Origin: Gammaproteobacteria bacterium | GTDB taxonomy: Bacteria > Pseudomonadota > Gammaproteobacteria > HTCC5015 | Length of the DNA: 64,000 bases | Assembly (NCBI GenBank): GCA_028284675.1 | Contig: JANQRI010000032.1 | Span: 1-64,000 of the forward strand | Direction: 5' to 3' | Part shown: in pieces, positions 44,715 to 50,979 of the stretch | Layout: each line of letters opens with the position of its first letter | Position numbering within the stretch: position 1 is the first letter of the stretch | Translations under genes and position numbers: made by a program | Notes under the pieces: generated by a model | The model's database searches: none | What the model saw: only the letters and a program-made list of their open reading frames with translations | Told to the model about the DNA's origin: nothing

Positions 44715-45368
44715 ATGACAGCTGAAATGGTTGATTATTATAAACAGCGCTCCGGTGAATATGATCACGCCTATGAAACCTCGCGGATCAGGACCGATAT
44801 CATGCTGATTCGGGGTCTCGTCGCCGGGTATTTTAAAGGCAGCAACGTGTTTGAAACCGCCTGCGGAACCGGGTATTGGACCCGGATTCTGGCAGAACAT
44901 GCAACCCGGGTCTATGCGGCCGATATCAACGAAGATACGCTCGCAATTGCAAAATCCCGGGAGTATCCCCGCAAGAATGTGACCCTAACCGCCGGAGATG
45001 CTTATGCTGCGGCAGATACCGATTTGCGCTTCAACGCAGGGCTGGCCGGTTTCTGGATGTCACATGTGGATTACCGCAAGATGGAAACATTTCTACAGGC
45101 GTTTCATGCACGCCTGCAGAGCGGGGCCCGGGTGATGATATTTGACGAAAAACACACTGCATTGCGTGATCAATACTGCCCGACCAGCCGGCGGGATGAA
45201 GCCAATAATCGTTATGAAATCAGGCATTTAGAGAACGGAGATGAATACGAAATCATCAAGAATTTCTATCAGCCTGAACAGTTTGCCGAAATATTCAGGA
45301 ATTACGGACATAATTTTATATTTGAAGAACTGCAGCACTGCTGGTTGTGCACCTACCGTGTAAATTAA
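44715..45368 (+). CDS. Class I SAM-dependent methyltransferase
   Basis: A 217-residue methyltransferase. The SAM motif is VFETACGTGYWTRILAE near residues 40-56, followed by VYAADINEDTLAIAK and a ARVMIFDEKH strand. The N-terminal MVDYYKQRSGEYDHAYE resembles small-molecule methyltransferases. The substrate is not predictable. It forms a two-gene unit with the kinase-like gene. Confidence 0.82.
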   Translation: MTAEMVDYYKQRSGEYDHAYETSRIRTDIMLIRGLVAGYFKGSNVFETACGTGYWTRILAEHATRVYAADINEDTLAIAKSREYPRKNVTLTAGDAYAAADTDLRFNAGLAGFWMSHVDYRKMETFLQAFHARLQSGARVMIFDEKHTALRDQYCPTSRRDEANNRYEIRHLENGDEYEIIKNFYQPEQFAEIFRNYGHNFIFEELQHCWLCTYRVN

Positions 45369-45506
45369 TCACATACCCCGCATTTTTCGAACTCATACCC
45401 ACCGCTTGCAAAACAACCTCGGTAACACATAAAATGCGCGCTTGCATTTATTCAGCCGCCTGCGGGCGGGTATTCCGATAATTGATTGCTCTGAATAATT
45501 GCAAGA

Positions 45507-45512
45507 TATAAC
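45507..45512 (+). promoter_or_regulatory. Possible -10 box for the tRNA-Cys/tRNA-Leu unit
   Basis: TATAAC lies 24 bases before tRNA-Cys, with TTGATT at 45482-45487 as a -35 at a loose 19-base spacing. Confidence 0.35.
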
Positions 45513-45536
45513 AGATATTCCCTGTTGGTTTGATAA

Positions 45537-45610
45537 GGCTGGGTGGCAGAGTGGTTATGCAGCGGCCTGCAAAGCCGTGGACGCCGGTTCGATTCCGACC
45601 CCAGCCTCCA
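45537..45610 (+). tRNA. tRNA-Cys(GCA)
   Basis: A 74-base cloverleaf including CCA. The acceptor GGCTGGG pairs with CCCAGCC, the D-loop contains AGTGGTTATGCAG, the anticodon loop is CTGCAAA (anticodon GCA), and the T-loop TTCGATT. It is probably co-transcribed with tRNA-Leu(UAA), as in the E. coli glyW-cysT-leuZ unit, although no tRNA-Gly precedes it here. Confidence 0.95.
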
Positions 45611-45664
45611 GGGAATAAAGGGCTCGCATCGCAGCCTTTTTAATTTACAAAAAAGCCCCCGAAT

Positions 45665-45752
45665 GCCCGGGTGGCGGAATTTGGTAGACGCAAGGGACTT
45701 AAAATCCCTCGAGGGCAACCTCGTGCCAGTTCGAGTCTGGCTCCGGGCACCA
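45665..45752 (+). tRNA. tRNA-Leu(UAA)
   Basis: An 88-base class II tRNA including CCA. The acceptor GCCCGGG pairs with TCCGGGC; the anticodon loop CTTAAAA gives UAA; the variable arm is CGAGGGCAACCTCG and the T-loop TTCGAGT. Its 3' end, GGCTCCGGGCACCAAAAGC, is repeated at three downstream places, marking it as an integration target. Confidence 0.95.
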
Positions 45753-45786
45753 AAAGCTCTATCTTCTATGTCGGAACCCAGTATTC

Positions 45787-45990
45787 TCCTGACGAACTGG
45801 CACGAGGTTGGTTATTTATATGATGGGCTTCGCTCATCGCAGTTCGAGTAAATAAGGAAAAAGCTGTTTTTATGCCACCCTCCATGGTGGCTAAATACTT
45901 GCACGTCTCCCGACGCGCGGCTCCGGGCACCAAAAGCTCCATAGATATTGCTATAAGCACTTATCTTGCAGCGGTACAGGAACCCTTATA
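45787..45990 (+). repeat. tRNA-Leu-derived repeat, copy A
   Basis: A unit of about 155 bases ending in a tRNA-Leu(UAA) 3' end (GGCTCCGGGCACCAAAAGC at 45919) and the downstream repeat shared with 25.33 kb. It begins with GAACTGGCACGAGGTT, which is the reverse complement of the tRNA-Leu variable arm/T-arm junction. Inside is a hairpin GCCACC-CTCCAT-GGTGGC. A second copy follows at 46070. Confidence 0.75.
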
Positions 45991-46069
45991 GCCAAAGTTA
46001 TCAGACTTTACTTAGCATTAACGGAGCCACCAGGCACTACCATCACAGCGGTACAGGAATCCCAATTTT

Positions 46070-46222
46070 CTTCTGGTGAACTGGCACGAGGTTGGTTATT
46101 TATACGACGGGCTTCGCCCATCGCAGTTCGAGTAAATAAGGAAAAAGCTGTTTTTATGCCACCTTCCATGGTGGCTAAATACTTGCACGTCTCCCGACGC
46201 GCGGCTTCGGGCACCAAAACGT
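46070..46222 (+). repeat. tRNA-Leu-derived repeat, copy B
   Basis: Nearly identical to copy A, with differences such as GGCTTCGGGCACC at its tRNA-like end (46201) and TTATACGACGGGCTTCGCC inside. Differences at GAT/GAC and CTC/CCC positions look compensatory, keeping a GATGGGC/GCTCATC-type stem. Region 45991-46069 between the copies holds no gene. Confidence 0.75.
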
Positions 46223-46254
46223 CTAGTAATGTAACTATAAGCACTTATGTGACA

Positions 46255-46404
46255 CGGGCACGGGCAGGCAAATGCTCCTGCATTGCCCGCATTCCTCACG
46301 CCTGACCGCCAGGTCAAGGATTGTTCCTACAATCCTATTGCATTTCCTCCTTCCATGGAGGTCAGATAGCGGAAATGTCTTTATTGCAGGAGCAAATAAA
46401 GACC
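46255..46404 (-). repeat. Hairpin-array repeat, partial minus-strand copy
   Basis: Reverse-complement relative of 24801-25020. It retains GGATTGT-TCCT-ACAATCC (46318-46335, loop AGGA on the minus strand), CCTCC-TTCCAT-GGAGG (46346-46361), and the GTCTTTATT/AATAAAGAC stem (46377-46403) with loop GCAGGAGCA on the plus strand. The TTACAAGGATGTAA hairpin is missing in this copy. Confidence 0.7.
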
Positions 46405-46479
46405 TGTGAGTCAGAAGCACTGAGGCCAAAGTCATCAGTTTGCTCCTTAGTTCAAGCAAAGTAATTGAGGCACTTCTAT

Positions 46480-46842
46480 AATGGGTATGGACAGGCCTCA
46501 AACTCCCCAAGAGTCCACCGCCGCGCTTTCGGCGCATTACCGACCATGAAATTCAGCAACTGTGCATCGTTTTGGGTTACAGAGATGACATTGCGATTAC
46601 GCAAAAGCATCAATTCGTCGCTGTCGTATTTCCTGTTTGCGATCAAAACCGCCATGCGTGCCGTTGAAATCTGTATGCTCAACAAAGCCCTGATCAAAAC
46701 CGATACCCGCGTTGCTCATTTGCCTGGCACCGAAAACGGCCACCTCAGGAGCGTATTTCTATCCGCCAGGGCTATTGAGCTACTGGAAAAACTGTCATTT
46801 AGCCAATGGGTCCGCAGTGTATTGGATAAGGCAACCAATTGA
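46480..46842 (+). pseudogene. Frameshifted tyrosine recombinase (integrase) remnant
   Basis: One frame (from about 46515) reads FRRITDHEIQQLCIVLGYRD and on to QFVAVVF; a second frame takes over near 46620 with YFLFAIKTAMRAVEIC and VAHLPGTENG, SVFLSARAIELLEKL. Together these follow the catalytic-domain start of site-specific integrases (normally FAIETAMRAGEIC ... HLPxTKNGxxRxVPLS). The R-H-R-Y residues beyond the first arginine are missing. It lies just downstream of tRNA-Leu repeats, as expected for the enzyme that inserted the island. Confidence 0.7.
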
Positions 46843-46918
46843 ATCAAAGCAGCTAAAAAGTAAAAATTGCCATTTAAAAAGCCGAAAATTCGGCTCAAAA
46901 ACCAAATTAGGTAGTCGA

Positions 46919-46956
46919 TATATCAAACTTGATATATATGCTAAATTTGATATAAT
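46919..46956 (+). promoter_or_regulatory. Promoter and operator of the HigBA-type operon
   Basis: TTGATA (46929-46934) and TATAAT (46951-46956) have a 16-base spacer. A perfect inverted repeat TATATCAA-AC-TTGATATA (46919-46936) overlaps the -35, and a third half-site TTGATATA (46947-46954) overlaps the -10. This is the expected layout for autorepression by the antitoxin. Confidence 0.65.
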
Positions 46957-46980
46957 TAAAGAGATTCAGACTCTGAATAT

Positions 46981-47307
46981 ATGAAAAGTGTTGAATTCAT
47001 AGGCGATTCATTGGAAAAATTGAGAGATTTTCCGGTTGTAGCTAAACGTGAAGCCGGGTTCCAGATTAGCCGTATTCAGCATGGTTTGGAGCCATCTGAC
47101 TGGAAACCGATGCAATCAGTTGGCACTGGAGTTCGTGAGATTAGAGTCAGAGAGGCTAATGGATAATATCGTGTTATTTATGTTGCTAATTTAGGCGATA
47201 AGATATATGTACTCCATGCCTTTCAAAAGAAAACGCAAAAAACTGCCAAGCGGGATATTGATTTAGCTAAGCAACGTTTGCAGGCTTTAAAGAGGTTATT
47301 ATCATGA
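46981..47307 (+). pseudogene. HigB/RelE-type toxin with an in-frame stop
   Basis: The frame encodes KSVEFIGDSLEKLRDFP and VGTGVREIRVREANG, then a TAA at 47164-47166, then continues in the same frame as YRVIYVANLGDKIYVLHAF, QKKTQKTAKRDIDLAKQRL to a TGA at 47305. The two halves join into a full phage-derived Gp49-like toxin of about 108 codons (HigB family, mRNA interferase). A single codon change therefore breaks it. The final TGA overlaps the antitoxin ATG by four bases. A sequencing error is possible. Confidence 0.8.
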
Positions 47308-47594
47308 CAAAGAAAACATTCAAAAACGTATGGGATGCACTGGAAGGTGATTCTGGCATGGCCAGGAACTTGGTTATTCGCTCTAACTTGATGATCAAAA
47401 TTGAAAAAGTCATCGAAGAACTGGGTTTAACTCAGGCACAAGCTGCTGAGATTATGCATGTTACTCAACCTCGTATTAGTGAATTAAAGCATGGAAAAAT
47501 TGAAAAATTCACGATTGATAAATTAGTGAATATGCTAACCAGGCTAGGGCAGAATGTTGATGTGAAAGTTAGAAATCCAAAAAAAGCTGCTTAG
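47304..47594 (+). CDS. HigA-type antitoxin, XRE family
   Basis: A 96-residue helix-turn-helix protein. The HTH is LGLTQAQAAEIMHVTQPRISELKHGKIEKFTIDKLVNML, matching the antitoxins paired with Gp49-like toxins. It should neutralise the toxin and repress the operon through the TATATCAA/TTGATATA palindrome. It remains intact although its toxin partner is interrupted. Confidence 0.9.
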   Translation: MTKKTFKNVWDALEGDSGMARNLVIRSNLMIKIEKVIEELGLTQAQAAEIMHVTQPRISELKHGKIEKFTIDKLVNMLTRLGQNVDVKVRNPKKAA

Positions 47595-47833
47595 TTATAT
47601 TACTCAGACGGCCTGTTATAATAACCTCTGTTTTATCAAAATCGTTAACGATCAATGTCACCATGAATTCCCTGTTAGAAATATCTTGATTAGTGCGACC
47701 TTATTCAATGAGCATATATGAGGTTAGATATTCTCCCTTGGTAGATATTATTCGTGCAAATAGCTTATGAAAAATCTCACTTGAAGCTGAGTAAACCTAC
47801 ATATCAATTTAATAAGTATTGTGTAGACCAAAA

Positions 47834-50593
47834 ATGATTTCAAAGGATTGTGAATACTCAGAAAAAGAAGTGAATATATCTGGTGAATCTAAGATAAGGA
47901 AAAGGCACGTAAAGGGAAAACTCGTTGATAAATATATTTTTCAAAGTGCTTATGAGCTTACTAACATAAGCTTGTTATCAAAACTGAACCATATCCATGC
48001 ACTATCCATAAATTATGCTAGCAATTTGCACGATATCTCTGCGCTAAGCGCATTAACCAATTTAGAAGAGTTGACGCTTCAACACTGTACAAAGCTAGAC
48101 AATTTATCGCCGATATCTAAGCTGACTCAACTAAAGTATTTAAATTTGGAGGTAACAAATGCTGCATGGCTATTTAGAAGTGACGATTCAGCGTATCAAA
48201 CAAAGCTGGATCTACAACAGCTGGAAACCCTAAGTGATTTAAAATATTTAAGTTTAGCTGGTCGCCTTTGTGATTTTGATCTATCCGTACTACGAAAATT
48301 ACGCAAAATTGAGACTCTCGATCTTGGATATTGTGAATATATTTCTAACATACAACCCTTAAATTTTTGCACTAATCTAAAAGTACTTAATTTACAATCT
48401 TGTTCAATTCGGGATATAAGTTTACTTGAAAAACTCTCAGACTTACGTCGCTTAGATTTATCTTACTGCACTAATCTAATTAATATCGAATCATTAAAAT
48501 ACCTAATTAATTTGGAAAAGCTAGATTTGTACGGTGTGAATGCAGCTTTTGAATGCTCGCCCAAAGCCTTAGCATTGGATAGTTTTGTTCATTTAGAAAC
48601 ACTGTACGTCAGTAATCTTAGTTCTGCGCCCCAAGTACTTTGTTCTGCAGATTACAATGATAATGCGCTGCCGCGTATACGCCGCTGGCAAAAGGATTTA
48701 AAGGATTTAGTGGCTTCCGGCCCTGCACCGGAGATGACTATCAAGGTTTTTATTTTGGGTAATGGTCGAGTAGGCAAAACGCAGCTGCGTAGACGTCTGA
48801 CGGGGCAAAGCTATGATGAAAGTGTGATATCAACTCATGGGATAGAGGTCGAAAATATAGTTGGCGACTATCATGACGAATCCGGTCAACCACTAAACTT
48901 TAAATTCTGGGATTTCGGCGGGCAGGACATTTATTTGAGTACCCATGCGATGTTTCTTGATGATCGCGCTATTTGTGTGATTGCATGGCATCCCGATTAT
49001 GAGAATAACGAAGAAATCATTGAAAACGGTGTGGTAATGCGCAATCGGCCCCTGAACTACTGGCTAGAGTATGTGCGAAACCATGCAGGAACGAACACGC
49101 CGGTGATATTGGTGCAAACTCAATGTGAACAACAAATGCAGTGTCGGGATGCTCCCATTTTTCGTGAGCATGGATTTACTTCGCTGCAACGTACCCATAG
49201 CAGTGCGATCAAAACCAATGGCCTAGATAAGCTCATTGATTGCTTGGTCGCCGCTGCCGATTACCTACAGGAAAAACATGGTCGGGTTGTTCTGCCACAG
49301 AGCTGGGTAGCACTTTCAAACCAATTACAAGCTCGCCGTGAGGAAAAAGTGCTATTTTTACAAGCTTTTCAAGCTATTTGCGAGACACTTGTGGATGTTG
49401 ATATTGCCCCAACGTTGACAGAATATCTCCACCGCAATGGCGAAATTTTTTGGCAACAGAAAATGTTTAATGGTCAAATAGTACTCGATTTCTCATGGTG
49501 TTTTGCTGGGATTTACGCATTGTTTCATCGCGAATGTATCTTCCCTGTATTGCTTGAACAAAAGGGACAGTTCACGGTCGAGCTATTAAAGCGCACGGTT
49601 TGGGCTGACTACAGTGAGAGAGAGCAACAGCTATTTCTAGACATTATGCAAGAATGTAATATTTGCTTTGAATTGACCAAAGATTGCTATATTTCCCCCC
49701 AAGCCTTGCCAGTATTTGAGCAAGTGCGTATGAAAATGAACCAAGTTTGGCAAGATGCTGTAGCCGAAGCTGAAGTGAAACTCGAATTTCCATTTTTGTC
49801 GGAAGCTGTAGTACAGCACATGATTGCCCAACTTGGTAAACACGCAAGGGAGAGTGCTTATTATTGGGCTTATGGTAGTTGCTTTTATGATGCGAAAACT
49901 AAAGCTAAGGCCTTAATCACTACGATCTTGCCGAAAATCGATAGTGATGACACCCTGGGATACATTTGTATTCAAACGGCGGGAGGCCAAGCGCAAGCAT
50001 TAGCAGAATATTTAGTAGACAGCTTTACATTACTCAATCCATTAAAATCTCCTACTGTAATTTGGAAGTGCCGGCGACATCAGGAGGGATCAAAGTCAAT
50101 AATTGAAGGTAATGAGCCATTTGGTGGTCTTATTGCTGAAGTGCCCAAGGGTGTCAAAGACCCTTTAACACCAATCTACATTAATATAGAAAGGTTTGAA
50201 ATGAAAAAAGAAAAAAATACGGTAACACAGACTATTAACATTTCTGATGCCACAATCAATGCACCGATAACAATAGCCGAAAATATTCAAGACAGTTTTA
50301 ATACGATTAAAGATGCAGGAGTTGATGAAGAACTGGAAAGCTTGATGTTGGAGTTGCTAACTCAGATTGCAGCATTGGGTGAAAGAGATTGTATTACTCA
50401 AGTAGAGGAAATCTCCGAAGATGCTAAACGTCTGAGTGAGGAGTTAGCAAGAGATAATCCCCGCAGAAGATATTGGGAAATTAGTATTGAAGGAATTCAA
50501 AATGCTGCCAAAGCAATTGGTGAGATCGGCGTACCAATATTTGAAACAACAACGAAACTTCTTCCTTTACTGACAAAAATATTTCCAGGCTAA
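47834..50593 (+). CDS. Roco-family protein: LRR, Roc GTPase and COR domains
   Basis: A 919-residue multidomain GTPase (residues here counted from the upstream TTG at 47819). Residues about 55-265 are SDS22-like leucine-rich repeats. The Roc domain has a Walker A GNGRVGKT (314-321), switch II DFGGQD (365-370) and a G5-like HSSAIKTNGL; the usual N/TKxD specificity motif reads TQCE (434-437). The COR domain follows, and a separate C-terminal module of about 130 residues starts at NTVTQTINISDATINAP. Roco proteins are signalling GTPases and dimerise through COR. The gene lies in a tRNA-associated island beside a toxin-antitoxin remnant. ATG 47834 is assumed; no ribosome site is obvious. Confidence 0.85.
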   Translation: MISKDCEYSEKEVNISGESKIRKRHVKGKLVDKYIFQSAYELTNISLLSKLNHIHALSINYASNLHDISALSALTNLEELTLQHCTKLDNLSPISKLTQLKYLNLEVTNAAWLFRSDDSAYQTKLDLQQLETLSDLKYLSLAGRLCDFDLSVLRKLRKIETLDLGYCEYISNIQPLNFCTNLKVLNLQSCSIRDISLLEKLSDLRRLDLSYCTNLINIESLKYLINLEKLDLYGVNAAFECSPKALALDSFVHLETLYVSNLSSAPQVLCSADYNDNALPRIRRWQKDLKDLVASGPAPEMTIKVFILGNGRVGKTQLRRRLTGQSYDESVISTHGIEVENIVGDYHDESGQPLNFKFWDFGGQDIYLSTHAMFLDDRAICVIAWHPDYENNEEIIENGVVMRNRPLNYWLEYVRNHAGTNTPVILVQTQCEQQMQCRDAPIFREHGFTSLQRTHSSAIKTNGLDKLIDCLVAAADYLQEKHGRVVLPQSWVALSNQLQARREEKVLFLQAFQAICETLVDVDIAPTLTEYLHRNGEIFWQQKMFNGQIVLDFSWCFAGIYALFHRECIFPVLLEQKGQFTVELLKRTVWADYSEREQQLFLDIMQECNICFELTKDCYISPQALPVFEQVRMKMNQVWQDAVAEAEVKLEFPFLSEAVVQHMIAQLGKHARESAYYWAYGSCFYDAKTKAKALITTILPKIDSDDTLGYICIQTAGGQAQALAEYLVDSFTLLNPLKSPTVIWKCRRHQEGSKSIIEGNEPFGGLIAEVPKGVKDPLTPIYINIERFEMKKEKNTVTQTINISDATINAPITIAENIQDSFNTIKDAGVDEELESLMLELLTQIAALGERDCITQVEEISEDAKRLSEELARDNPRRRYWEISIEGIQNAAKAIGEIGVPIFETTTKLLPLLTKIFPG

Positions 50594-50693
50594 TTTATTT
50601 TAAGCATGTAAGGCCACGCACAACACTATTGATGAATGCTTATTATATGGAAAATTCGATCATTCGCGGTCTATCAACTTTTTTGCTAATATA

Positions 50694-50793
50694 CTGTTGT
50701 GGATTTAAGAATACCGTTAAGAAAATATTCTTGATATTTACACGAAAAATACATGCAATGTCTTAAAAGCCGCATTATTACTAGCGGTTCGAC
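50694..50793 (+). repeat. Direct repeat flanking the 862-residue gene, copy 1
   Basis: About 100 bases starting TTGTTGTGGATT-like sequence and including GATATTTACACGAAAAATAC and TAAAAGCCGCATTATTACT. It matches 53964-54061 with scattered differences. A shorter third relative is at 61187-61230. Confidence 0.7.
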
Positions 50794-50810
50794 TCCGGCC
50801 TCGGCCACCA
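50786..50810 (+). other. Orphan tRNA 3'-end fragment
   Basis: GGTTCGACTCCGGCCTCGGCCACCA has a T-loop (TTCGACT), an acceptor 3' strand and CCA, but no 5' half of a tRNA precedes it. It looks like an attachment-site remnant from a different tRNA than tRNA-Leu(UAA). (The string is 25 bases; key parts are TTCGACT at 50788 and CTCGGCCACCA at the end.). Confidence 0.5.
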
Positions 50811-50979
50811 ATTGCTGTTTTACAGCTTTATTCGTAAATTTTTGTGTTAGCAATGTCAATCGTGAATTGAATATTATTACTCATTGCCTGACTAAAGCCA
50901 GAATTTGGGAACTAACCCATAGATTTTAACTTAGAATAACACTTAAATTAGACTCTTGTAATTTATAAGAAAATCAGCG

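Larger units (their letters stand above)
50594..50979. other. Island intergenic region with repeat and tRNA fragment
   Basis: 386 AT-rich bases between convergent genes. It contains direct-repeat copy 1 (50694-50793) and a tRNA 3'-end fragment (50786-50810), listed separately. No coding sequence is supported. Confidence 0.5.

Noticed and set aside
45543..45851. Open frame across tRNA-Cys and tRNA-Leu
   Set aside because: It translates two clear tRNA genes and their repeat, so it is not coding.
46712..46984. 90-codon open frame overlapping the integrase remnant
   Set aside because: The integrase similarity is in other frames; this one has no recognisable content.
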